In this document: positions 24,544-33,021 of the stretch, in pieces | How positions within the stretch are numbered: position 1 is the first letter of the stretch | Layout: every line of letters begins with the position of its first letter | Source: Candidatus Rifleibacteriota bacterium | GTDB lineage: Bacteria > Muiribacteriota > Ozemobacteria > Ozemobacterales > Ozemobacteraceae | DNA: 64,000 nucleotides | NCBI GenBank assembly: GCA_024710355.1 | Contig: JANJUX010000011.1 | Location: 62,001 to 126,000 of the forward strand | Direction: 5' to 3' | Program-made: the position numbers and the translations under genes | Notes under the pieces: generated by a model | What the model was told of the DNA's origin: nothing | Databases searched by the model: none | Seen by the model: only the letters and a program-made list of their open reading frames with translations

Positions 24544-25272
24544 TCAGAATTGCCCGACAACGGCAATGACCGGGCCATTGTAAGCGTTTTTTACCGTATT
24601 GCCTGTTTCTGAATCAGCCGATTTTTCCGGCTGGTTCAGAACAGCTTGTTTTTCCTGCCTGTTTCCCATTCTGCCTTTTCCGCCACCTTCACCGCTTTTC
24701 CAGCCGAATCCGAGATACCAGTTTTCGTCGGCAGATTCACTGGGCTGATTCAGGCGGTACCCTATGAAATACCTTTCCTGGCTTTCACGTTCTGGTCTCT
24801 GGCCTATGGAATCTGGCTTTTCATTTCTCTCGTTTTCTGCCGCTCTTTGCTCCGGCCGGTTCATCTGGTCTTCAGAACCTTTCATGATCGGAAAAAACAG
24901 CCTGCCATCTGGGTTATCCAGCCTTTCGTCAAGTCTGTGCAGATACTTATCCTTGTTTTCCATGATTGACCGCACGTAGGGAATTCGCTCAACAAGCTGC
25001 ATCGGGCGTGGCATTCCGCCCTTGTCGTCTCTTGCCGTATCAGGTTTTTCTGCTGTCTGCAGCCCTGCATCATGGTTTAAAGCCTTGCTCCAGGCCGGTG
25101 GCGAAACCGGGTAAAAAGTAAACGGCGAACCGCTTATCCAGATGTTGTTGACTGGCCGCGCCGGCAATCTCTGCCAGGGAAGCTGACCGTTTGCGAATGC
25201 GAGACCGGCGCAGAACACTTTTAAAGTAACAATCCCAACCAGAGCAGTGAGTCTTCGGCTGTTTTTTTTCAT
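24544..25272 (-). CDS. Exported hydrophilic protein of unknown function
   Basis: Signal peptide (1-27, ending LAFANG). The rest is Pro/Arg/Glu-rich and low in hydrophobic residues, probably largely disordered: MKGSEDQMNRPEQRAAENER, then a Gly/Lys stretch GWKSGEGGGKGRMGN. No domain is recognised. It converges with the exchanger gene (30 bp apart) and lies 88 bp downstream of the deacetylase gene. Confidence 0.55.
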   Translation of the reverse strand: MKKNSRRLTALVGIVTLKVFCAGLAFANGQLPWQRLPARPVNNIWISGSPFTFYPVSPPAWSKALNHDAGLQTAEKPDTARDDKGGMPRPMQLVERIPYVRSIMENKDKYLHRLDERLDNPDGRLFFPIMKGSEDQMNRPEQRAAENERNEKPDSIGQRPERESQERYFIGYRLNQPSESADENWYLGFGWKSGEGGGKGRMGNRQEKQAVLNQPEKSADSETGNTVKNAYNGPVIAVVGQF

Positions 25273-25360
25273 AGGCTCTTTTTTCGTGCAGATAAAACTG
25301 GTGCTGAATAATTAACGGAAGATCAGCCTGAAAAGTTTAAGCCGGAAAAATTAAGAAATG

Positions 25361-26080
25361 TTAATTCTGAGCTTCGGCGTGCTTTATCAGTTCTGAAACC
25401 GTTTTAAACGCGAAACCTTCCTTTTTCAGCCTGTGGATGACCAGTTCCAGGGATTTTCTTGATTCTTCGCGGCTCGCATACATAACGTGCAGCAGAATTA
25501 TCGACCCGGGGCGCACCTGCTGCATGATGTGATCGGAAATTGCTTCGGCCGAAACTGCTGTCTCAGCAAAAGTTTCCGGTTCAATATCCCACATGATTGT
25601 GGTTTTACCGGCTTTCTGAAGATACCAGGGCAGAATCAGCAGTTTCTTGCCATAGGGCGGGCGAAAATGTATCTGCCCGCTGTAGCCGGCATTTCTAATG
25701 GCAGCATCGGTTTTTTCAATTTCGTCTTTTACGGTTGCAGGCAGCTTGAAAACCATGCGTGCATGCGAATATGAATGATTGCCGAGTTCGTGCCCGGCGG
25801 ACGCAATACGACTGGCTTCTGCCGGATTTTTTTCAACTTCACTGCCGGTTACGAAAAAAGTGGCTTTTACAGCATGTTTTGCGAGAGTTGTCAGAACGGT
25901 GTCGGTGTATTCGCGCGTTGGGCCGTCGTCGAAGGTGAGGGCAACAACTTTATCAGAGCAGGCAACCCGCGCCACCAGATTCCCGACCAGTTGAAAATCG
26001 CGCATTTTCGACAATTGCCAGAGGCCTGACAACAAAACCGTGATGGCAGTTACAGCTGCTATAAGGTGTTTTTTGCGCAT
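25361..26080 (-). CDS. Polysaccharide deacetylase, NodB family
   Basis: The start is taken as MRKKHLI at 26080, just after the stop of the upstream gene. An N-terminal membrane anchor or signal (about 4-22) is followed by the NodB domain with all main motifs: ALTFDDGPTREY (catalytic base and metal Asp), GHELGNHSYSHARM (His metal ligands), HFRPPYGKK, and near the end SIILLHVMYASRE. The family removes N-acetyl groups from peptidoglycan or chitin-type glycans in the envelope. It lies 13 bp after the gene at 26094, forming a two-gene unit. Confidence 0.92.
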   Translation of the reverse strand: MRKKHLIAAVTAITVLLSGLWQLSKMRDFQLVGNLVARVACSDKVVALTFDDGPTREYTDTVLTTLAKHAVKATFFVTGSEVEKNPAEASRIASAGHELGNHSYSHARMVFKLPATVKDEIEKTDAAIRNAGYSGQIHFRPPYGKKLLILPWYLQKAGKTTIMWDIEPETFAETAVSAEAISDHIMQQVRPGSIILLHVMYASREESRKSLELVIHRLKKEGFAFKTVSELIKHAEAQN

Positions 26081-26093
26081 GGTTTCTTTTGGC

Positions 26094-26771
26094 TCAAAGC
26101 AGCGTTGCTGCCAGAATTTGTTTGAGTTCAACCGCCGGGTCGAGAATAGTGTCGGGGGAAAGCGCAGCAGTGTCGCTGCTGATTTCGCCCATGCGTTTGA
26201 GACAGCTGAGCATGGTGCTTTGACTGAGCTTTTTTCTGAAAGACTCGGTCTGCTCAGGAATCGCCAGACCCAGCGCCGACGGGGTTTCGACGACGCGCTT
26301 TTCCATCAGCATATCGATAATTTCTTTCTGCGCCGGCAATGCTATTTTGCCCTGTTTTGCGGCGAAGAAAAATCGCAGAGAGGCGTCAGCGAGCTCTGAA
26401 GCGTCGATGCCTTCGGGCATTTCAGCCGCATGCAGACTTTGGGTCAGACTTGTGTGTAATAGCGTCAACAGCAGCGGCCCGTTGTAAAAAGCTCTCAGAA
26501 CTGTAAAGCCTTTTAGCGGCGAAACCGCGCCTGACTCGATCTGCCGGGCGAATTCGCCGGTCATGGTCACAAGCTGCTTACTGGTTTCGTCAGTGATAAA
26601 AAAACGCTCAGACAGGCTTTCGCCCTGCCAGCGCAGACATTCGGCCATGCCCCATCTGAAAGTCTGCAGCCCGCGAACCGCGACAAAAACGGTTCCGACA
26701 ATCACGGCCAGCAGCAGAATCAGCCCGATTTTTATAAAACCGGCGTGGTTGAGCGCTTTTTTTTCAGACAT
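26094..26771 (-). CDS. Membrane-anchored protein of unknown function
   Basis: The start at MSEKK (26771) is preferred, with GAGG about 9 bp upstream, over the ORF-track start at 26825. One N-terminal transmembrane helix (about 13-33) is followed by 190 mostly helical residues without recognisable motifs. The first gene of a pair with the NodB deacetylase, so an envelope role is likely. It is divergent from the sensor phosphatase genes, and the Rex-type site at 26915 lies between. Confidence 0.55.
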   Translation of the reverse strand: MSEKKALNHAGFIKIGLILLLAVIVGTVFVAVRGLQTFRWGMAECLRWQGESLSERFFITDETSKQLVTMTGEFARQIESGAVSPLKGFTVLRAFYNGPLLLTLLHTSLTQSLHAAEMPEGIDASELADASLRFFFAAKQGKIALPAQKEIIDMLMEKRVVETPSALGLAIPEQTESFRKKLSQSTMLSCLKRMGEISSDTAALSPDTILDPAVELKQILAATLL

Positions 26772-26914
26772 TTTTTTTGCCTCGCAGGCGAAAATAATAG
26801 CAACAGGCAGGTTCGAGTTTAACATACCTGCTCTGACATGAAAAAGTATTCACAGATATTGCCAGGGCAATCGCATTAACCCACTGGATTCGAGTTCTAA
26901 GGCCGAAATAACTC

Positions 26915-26932
26915 ATGTGAATTTTTTCACTC
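26915..26932. promoter_or_regulatory. Rex-type operator, site 3
   Basis: ATGTGAATTTTTTCACTC contains GTGAATTTTTTCAC, the exact reverse complement of the core of site 1 (GTGAAAAAATTCAC). It lies in the 320-bp divergent region, 160 bp before the sensor phosphatase start and 144 bp before the minus-strand membrane protein. I could not fix a promoter with confidence; TCTAAT just after the site is a possible plus-strand -10. Confidence 0.65.
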
Positions 26933-26960
26933 TAATCGTTTGTGTCCGGAAGGAGTAAAG

Positions 26961-26981
26961 ATGGGCATCTTGTCTGGATAA
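26961..26981 (+). CDS. Possible six-codon leader ORF
   Basis: GGAAGGAGTAAAG gives an excellent Shine-Dalgarno for ATG at 26961, which opens MGILSG and a TAA stop, 110 bp upstream of the sensor phosphatase gene. The ribosome site is stronger than that of the gene itself. It could be a leader peptide or chance. Confidence 0.3.
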   Translation: MGILSG

Positions 26982-27091
26982 GGGACGCTGGCATTTAAGT
27001 GTGATTATTCGCAGAAATTCAGCATTGCAGAAATTTTCTGTCGGCCGAAAATTGTTTTGAGATTGTCGGGAGCTTTGTTTATACTCAAGGC

Positions 27092-29977
27092 ATGTCTGTT
27101 TGTGCAAAGTCTGTCGACGGCACGGGATGCTCGATAACGAGAGCTGTGCTTTATGTCTGCCTGATTATCTTTCCATTCATCATTCTTTATATTGAAATGG
27201 AAAGGTTTTTCGCGCTCGAAATTGCCGATCGGCGCAGCGAAATTTTTGATAAAGCCGGCCGGCAGCTGCTCAGATTCAGCGAATATACAGATGATGCAAG
27301 GTTTTTCCATCTGCTGCTGCAGAAAAGCTTTGCGGCAGAAGCGACTAAAAAAGACACGGAAGCCTGGGTTGCCGGGCGGTCACAGATGCTTAAAAAGCTC
27401 TTTCCCGAAACCTTCACATTCATTTTCTGGGATAAAAGCGGCAATCTGATGGCGTCGGCTTCTGATGACACGCGTTTCAGCTTTCTTTCAAAAAAGTTGA
27501 ACGTTCTTCTCGGAACAATAAGGCGCGAAACCATCGCCGGCGCACATACAGAAGATGGTTTTAGCGAAAAATTTGCTGGTGACATGCGTCTGCTCAGGCA
27601 GTTTCTGGGGCCATTTGCTACGCCGGAGGTTCTGGTTAAGCCATTTCTCAATGACGCCTCTGCCGGCTGTTTTCAACTGCACGCCAGAGGTGACAGAGTT
27701 CTTGGCTGGTATTCAGCCTGCGATGACTTTTCGGTTCTTGTGTATGTTTCGGACAAGATCAGAGGTCGACTGAGCGGCCCCGATTTTCTGCAAAAACAGC
27801 TGAAGGGCAGAATGCCGGGGATCGACTTCATTCTCATCGATGAACATCAGCAAGAACTTGTTCCGCCGCAGGCAGCGTCCATGAACAGCCGGGTTTTTCT
27901 GAATTTCGGCAAGTTCCGCCAGCTGGTGCCGGTAGAGCAGCTTGAGTCCGACGGCGATTACTTCAACTATCAGCAGCTCAACCAGAGATGGTGGGTTGCG
28001 GCGGTGCTTCGGCGCGATCTGTTCGAAAGCGTTTCGACAACGACCGGCCGCTTTATGGCCAGAATTTTTATATGCTTTGTATTGATCAGCTTTGTTTTAT
28101 CCTGCTACTTTATGGTGCACGATAACCCGTTGCACTCAGTAAAAACAAGGCTTGTGGCCATTTTTGCCTATATCGTTTTTATTCCGGCTCTTGTTTTTAC
28201 AGTCGTCAGTTTTGATTCCCTGAAGCAGAAAGAAAAGCAGGTTTTGACCGAAAAAGCGGTCGAGGCGTTTCAGTATCTGACTTCTGTCGATAATCAGTTC
28301 AGAGGCTTTTTGCACGCGAAAGCCCGCGAATTGAACCGGACTTTCGCAGGCTTTTTCCCTCATGGGTCTGAGGGTTTTGACGATGCATTTCTTGCATCGG
28401 CTGCGGCTTCTATAAAGGCCCGGTTCAGCCCGGACACCTTTGTTTTCTCTGATGCGTCCGGTGGCGACCTTCTCAAAGCTGCCTATTCAAAGACGATCAA
28501 AGATGATTTTTTGAGAAAAACCGCTGCCCGTGAACTGCTAACTTACCTCAACTGCAATGTCACAAACCAGTATAACCCTGACGATGGCATTGCTAACGGG
28601 TTTGCCCGGAGTTTTTCAGAGAATCATCAGAAATTTCTACCGTTCACTCTCGGTAATACAACCTATCTGGCATACTTGAATACCCTGAGAAAATCAGGCT
28701 CTGGAGAGTATCGTCACGTGATGCAGCTTTTTTGGCCCGAAAAACAGGTGCACTATGAATATTTGCAGACTGTTATTGCTGCTTCGGCCGGGCAGAAGCA
28801 GATGCGGATTTTTTTCGCAGTGCCGGATATGGGAAAAGCTTTTCCGGAATCTGCTGATCTGCCAGAGCTGGGAGCGTTTTTTGAGAAGATTCTTAAGCAC
28901 GGCCCCTCGCAACAGAAATTGACCGGTCTCAATGGCAGAACTTATCTGGCCTTCGGTCAGGGCGGCACCAACGTTAATTCGGCCATTATGGCAGTCGTCG
29001 TTGACAGTGAGATTCTGAACCGAGAGATCGGGCGCTTCAGAAAAAATCTCTGGATCATGGCTGGTTTGAGTCTGTTGATGACGATGAGTCTTTTTCATAT
29101 TCTCGGCTATTACCTGATTCTGCCGATCAATGCTCTGGCAGACGGGGTTGAGAAGGTTAAACAGAGAAATTATTCGCACCGCATCGATCTGCCATTCGAC
29201 AACGAATTCGGACAACTGGGCAAATCAATCGACCGCTCTCTAGAAAACCTGCAGGAACTCGAAATTGCCAGAAATGTTCAGGAAAGCCTGATTCCGCAGC
29301 AGTCGCTTGCTTTTGGCCCCTTCTGTATTGCTGCCAGAACCCGTATCATGACCACACTTGGTGGTGATTACTTCGACTTTGTCGTAGATGCCGGAAATAA
29401 TCTGACGGTTCTGATGGCGGATGTGGCCGGGCATGGTGTTCAGGCAGGTCTGCTGATGGCGATGGCCAAGAGTGTTCTTTTGCTGAATAATACCGACCGG
29501 GTCGAACCGGAAAGACTCATGGAAGGGCTGAACCGAACTTTCTGCACGCTGAGAAAGGCTGAAATCAGCACCATGATGACCGGTCAGGTCGTTCATATCA
29601 GTCGCGAGCACGCGATAAGCTTTTTCAATGCCGGGCACTGCCCACCTCTTATCATCTCTGAAGGCGGCAATACAACGAGATTGCTCGAATGTCACTCTTT
29701 GCCATACGGTTTTTCGGCAAAGCGAAAATTTTCTGGCGCGCCTGTCGCCCTGCAGCCCGGCGAAACCATGCTTCTCTATTCAGACGGAATAATTGAATGC
29801 GTTAATTCCAACCGTGAGTTGCTTGGCATGGATGGCTTCAGAAGCGCTGCCATGAAAGCATGGAACGAAAGCCCCGAGGTTTTTCTTGAAAATCTTTTCA
29901 GGATATTCGATGCCTGGGCAGTTTCGCAGCAGGATGACATCAGCTTCGTGCTGATAAGATACGGGAAAAGCCAATGA
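27092..29977 (+). CDS. Membrane sensor protein with HAMP and SpoIIE phosphatase (first of pair)
   Basis: 961 residues. TM1 is near 13-35, followed by an extracytoplasmic region to about 318, two TMs near 320-372, a second ~270-residue extracytoplasmic region and TM4 near 648-675. A HAMP linker (LPINALADGVEKVKQRNYSH) and a SpoIIE/PP2C domain (about 740-955) complete it. Catalytic motifs: TTLGGDYFDFV, LMADVAGHGVQAG, FFNAGHCPPL and LLYSDGIIE. The double sensor region is unusual. It probably dephosphorylates an anti-anti-sigma factor in response to an external signal. It overlaps the next paralogue by ATGA. Only a weak AAGG precedes the ATG. Confidence 0.88.
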   Translation: MSVCAKSVDGTGCSITRAVLYVCLIIFPFIILYIEMERFFALEIADRRSEIFDKAGRQLLRFSEYTDDARFFHLLLQKSFAAEATKKDTEAWVAGRSQMLKKLFPETFTFIFWDKSGNLMASASDDTRFSFLSKKLNVLLGTIRRETIAGAHTEDGFSEKFAGDMRLLRQFLGPFATPEVLVKPFLNDASAGCFQLHARGDRVLGWYSACDDFSVLVYVSDKIRGRLSGPDFLQKQLKGRMPGIDFILIDEHQQELVPPQAASMNSRVFLNFGKFRQLVPVEQLESDGDYFNYQQLNQRWWVAAVLRRDLFESVSTTTGRFMARIFICFVLISFVLSCYFMVHDNPLHSVKTRLVAIFAYIVFIPALVFTVVSFDSLKQKEKQVLTEKAVEAFQYLTSVDNQFRGFLHAKARELNRTFAGFFPHGSEGFDDAFLASAAASIKARFSPDTFVFSDASGGDLLKAAYSKTIKDDFLRKTAARELLTYLNCNVTNQYNPDDGIANGFARSFSENHQKFLPFTLGNTTYLAYLNTLRKSGSGEYRHVMQLFWPEKQVHYEYLQTVIAASAGQKQMRIFFAVPDMGKAFPESADLPELGAFFEKILKHGPSQQKLTGLNGRTYLAFGQGGTNVNSAIMAVVVDSEILNREIGRFRKNLWIMAGLSLLMTMSLFHILGYYLILPINALADGVEKVKQRNYSHRIDLPFDNEFGQLGKSIDRSLENLQELEIARNVQESLIPQQSLAFGPFCIAARTRIMTTLGGDYFDFVVDAGNNLTVLMADVAGHGVQAGLLMAMAKSVLLLNNTDRVEPERLMEGLNRTFCTLRKAEISTMMTGQVVHISREHAISFFNAGHCPPLIISEGGNTTRLLECHSLPYGFSAKRKFSGAPVALQPGETMLLYSDGIIECVNSNRELLGMDGFRSAAMKAWNESPEVFLENLFRIFDAWAVSQQDDISFVLIRYGKSQ

Positions 29978-32913
29978 CTGAAAAAAATCGGGTTGCATCA
30001 TACAAATTCATCGGTTCGATGATTTTTATCGGTTTTCTGATGCCGGTAATCGCTTTCTGGCTTATAACTTCATTCTTTGCCGAACAGAAAGCTGAGGCCG
30101 AACTGCTGACCTTCAGAAATCTTGCCGATGCGACGGCTCAACAACTTGAACCCCGCTCAGACAATTCTGAATTCTGGTGCCACGAGCTGAACCGGCATTT
30201 TGCCTCGGCAGAAAACATTGATAAATTTGCCGCCGGTCTGAAACTTCTTGCAGAAAAGCACCGCGAAAACATCAGCTGGATTGTCTGGAATAGGGACAAT
30301 CAGGTTGTTGCCAGAAACATTGTCAGCCATCATTCTGATGCCAGCTGGAACAGGGTCGGAAAGATTCTGAGAGAGGCGTCGAAGGCCTGGTATCTTGATA
30401 TCGATAAGGCTGATGACGGTTTTGTTCGCTCGGTTCTCGGTGAACATCTGCAGACAAAAACCTTTGGCCGTGCAACTTTCAGAAATAACCCGTCTCTCAA
30501 CAGTCTGTCGTTTTTTCGCCCGGCGGGCAGCTTCTGGGCTGATTTCAATGAGAAGTCGGGGGCGATAGTTCTTTTTCCGCCGGGAATAGAAAAGAAAAAT
30601 CACGGGATAAAAGAATTTCTCAAAGAGTTTGATCTCGTTGGCAGCCATATTGCTCTTGGCAAAGAGGGCTTTTTCTTTTCGAATATGCCAGAACAGACGC
30701 CTGATAAACTTTGGCAGCTTAAAAAAACTTTTATTGCAGGTGCACCGGAAGTTTATCATGGTGCCGCGGGGGTTTATACGGGCAGATTCGTCGGCAAAGA
30801 CCTGTTCTTCTGTCTGTTCAAGGGCATCGATAAAAATTCTGCCGGACGCGGCACTTTGCTTTTTTCGCTGATTCTGGCCTTCTTCTGGGCCCTTGCCTTT
30901 AACCGTATTCTACATGAAAAGCCGCATGCGGGTATCAGTATCAGATACGTTGTCATCGCCATCATCACCTGTTCGAATATTTTTCCGTTGCTGATCATGG
31001 GTATTCTCGGGCAGCAGTATGTCGAACAGAAACGCCAGATACTCATTGAAGAGCGTCGCAGTGACGCCGTGAAGTTTTTGCGGCAGATCGAAGGCGAATT
31101 TGTTGCGGCGACCCATAAAATCAAAAATTTTGCCATTCAACAGATTGATCAGCTTGGAGAAACTCTTCGTCACGAGCCCATTTCGCTCGAAAATACCATC
31201 AGTTTCAGGAAGAGCATGGCCAGGGTCGAAGGCAAATTTATGGTTGTGGCGAGCACCACATATCCTTCGATCAGCGATGTCGTGTTTATGGGTAAAGATA
31301 AGGCTTTTGCTCTTGAAAATCTTGATCCATCAAGTGAACTGTCACTTGAATTTATCGAAACGGCTGATAAAAGCCAATTGGATCGGGTTAAGCTCAATCA
31401 GACAATGTGCAAGTGTGGTGCCGCCTTTATCGCCTTTTATAACGGCAGCAGCCTTGCCGAGCAGGTGCTTACCGAAGTTGAACTCATTATCGAAGCTATT
31501 TTTCAGTCGAAATTGCATGCAACCTTTCATAAATTTCTCAGGCTTCTCGAAAATGTTGAGCATATCGGCATGGGGACTGAAAAACATCCGACCTTCATGC
31601 ATTTTCTCTCGTTCAACTCAGAGAATCTGGCTGATTACCTGTTTATGTTTCATTTCAACCAGCGCGTTCATGCCGAAAATTATATGACCGGCATGCGTTC
31701 TCTTTTTCGAAGAAATATCCATGGCATCAGGGTTGTTTATTCTCAAGGACAGAACCTCAAAAACCTCGAAATTGCTCCATTTACCGAAAGGCTTAAATTA
31801 AGAGAATTATTTGCCAGATTAACTTCTTTTCCGCAGCCGCAGGCTGAATTGGTAGACCTTGACGGCCAAACCTGGGTGTCTGTCGGCTTTGTCAGCAAAA
31901 TTATTGGCGATAACAGCTTGATTGCGCTGTCTCCCACCGGAGAAATTGAAAGACTTCTCAGTATTGAAAAACGTCAGCTTTTCGGCATCATGCTGATAAA
32001 CATTCTTCTCGTGGCCGGAATCACCCTGATTTTTGTGCAGACGCTCATTAAGCCGGTAAACTTGCTTCAGACCGGTACCGAAGCGATCAGAAGCCGCAAC
32101 TTCGCTTTCAGAATTCCCTGGTCTGGCAAAGATGAATTCGGCAGAATGGCCCGCGTTTTCAACAGTGCCCTTGCCGACCTTCAGGAAATGAGCCTGGCCC
32201 GCGATGTTCAGCAGCAGCTTTTCCCGAAGCAGCAGGTCGAAACCGGCCATTATGATCTTTTTTGCAAGACTCTCACCATGGCCGATCTTGGTGGCGATTA
32301 TCTCGATACTTTTCAGCTCGACGATGAAAAATTCGTGATGGTACTTGGCGATGTTGCCGGGCACGGGGTCGGCGCCGCCATGATTATGGCAATGGCCAAG
32401 TCTGCGATGCTTAATTCCACCGAACTTCTCGACCGGCCGGCTGAGCTTCTAAACCGTCTGCATGATCTGATTTATCGCACCAAAAGCAAAAAACAGAAAA
32501 AAATCATGACGTTTCAATATGTCATGGTCGACACCCGAGAACATAAGGTCGTTTTCTCGAACGCCGGTGGCTGTAACCCTTATATCGTCAGATTGCAAAG
32601 CGGAGCCGTTGAAGAGCTTACCGTTCCCGGTGCCGCTCTGGGCTCATTTAAAAATGCGAAGTTCAATCAGTGTGAGATAAATCTTGAGCCAGGTGACTCG
32701 ATCGTTCTTTATACCGACGGTCTGGTTGAATCACGAAATGGTCAGGGTGAAGAACTCGGCTATGAAAAATTTAAGAACCTGCTGCGCGAAAACCACAGCA
32801 GCGGCAGCCAGCAGTTCTATGAGCGGATAATGGCCGCCAACCGCCTGTGGCGCCAGAATCAGCCACCACAGGATGACTACAGCCTCATGATTCTCAGCCG
32901 CCGCCCCGGTTGA
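29974..32913 (+). CDS. Membrane sensor protein with HAMP and SpoIIE phosphatase (second of pair)
   Basis: 979 residues with the same architecture as the preceding gene: TM1 near 12-35, extracytoplasmic region, TMs near 288-308 and 322-346, second external region, TM near 665-690, HAMP (LLQTGTEAIRSRNFAFRI) and SpoIIE phosphatase (about 760-975). Motifs are MADLGGDYLDTF, VLGDVAGHGVGAAM, FSNAGGCNPYI and VLYTDGLVE. The catalytic domains are closely alike while the sensor regions differ strongly, which suggests duplication followed by divergence of input. It is translationally coupled to the first copy. Confidence 0.88.
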   Translation: MTEKNRVASYKFIGSMIFIGFLMPVIAFWLITSFFAEQKAEAELLTFRNLADATAQQLEPRSDNSEFWCHELNRHFASAENIDKFAAGLKLLAEKHRENISWIVWNRDNQVVARNIVSHHSDASWNRVGKILREASKAWYLDIDKADDGFVRSVLGEHLQTKTFGRATFRNNPSLNSLSFFRPAGSFWADFNEKSGAIVLFPPGIEKKNHGIKEFLKEFDLVGSHIALGKEGFFFSNMPEQTPDKLWQLKKTFIAGAPEVYHGAAGVYTGRFVGKDLFFCLFKGIDKNSAGRGTLLFSLILAFFWALAFNRILHEKPHAGISIRYVVIAIITCSNIFPLLIMGILGQQYVEQKRQILIEERRSDAVKFLRQIEGEFVAATHKIKNFAIQQIDQLGETLRHEPISLENTISFRKSMARVEGKFMVVASTTYPSISDVVFMGKDKAFALENLDPSSELSLEFIETADKSQLDRVKLNQTMCKCGAAFIAFYNGSSLAEQVLTEVELIIEAIFQSKLHATFHKFLRLLENVEHIGMGTEKHPTFMHFLSFNSENLADYLFMFHFNQRVHAENYMTGMRSLFRRNIHGIRVVYSQGQNLKNLEIAPFTERLKLRELFARLTSFPQPQAELVDLDGQTWVSVGFVSKIIGDNSLIALSPTGEIERLLSIEKRQLFGIMLINILLVAGITLIFVQTLIKPVNLLQTGTEAIRSRNFAFRIPWSGKDEFGRMARVFNSALADLQEMSLARDVQQQLFPKQQVETGHYDLFCKTLTMADLGGDYLDTFQLDDEKFVMVLGDVAGHGVGAAMIMAMAKSAMLNSTELLDRPAELLNRLHDLIYRTKSKKQKKIMTFQYVMVDTREHKVVFSNAGGCNPYIVRLQSGAVEELTVPGAALGSFKNAKFNQCEINLEPGDSIVLYTDGLVESRNGQGEELGYEKFKNLLRENHSSGSQQFYERIMAANRLWRQNQPPQDDYSLMILSRRPG

Positions 32914-33021
32914 TGCTTTAAAACAACTGCCGGCGATTATTTTCATTATTCCGTTGTCAAAACCCGGGCGAAAGCATTAGGCTGATTCTGGTTACATCCA
33001 TATCTAAAGGCCATGACAATT

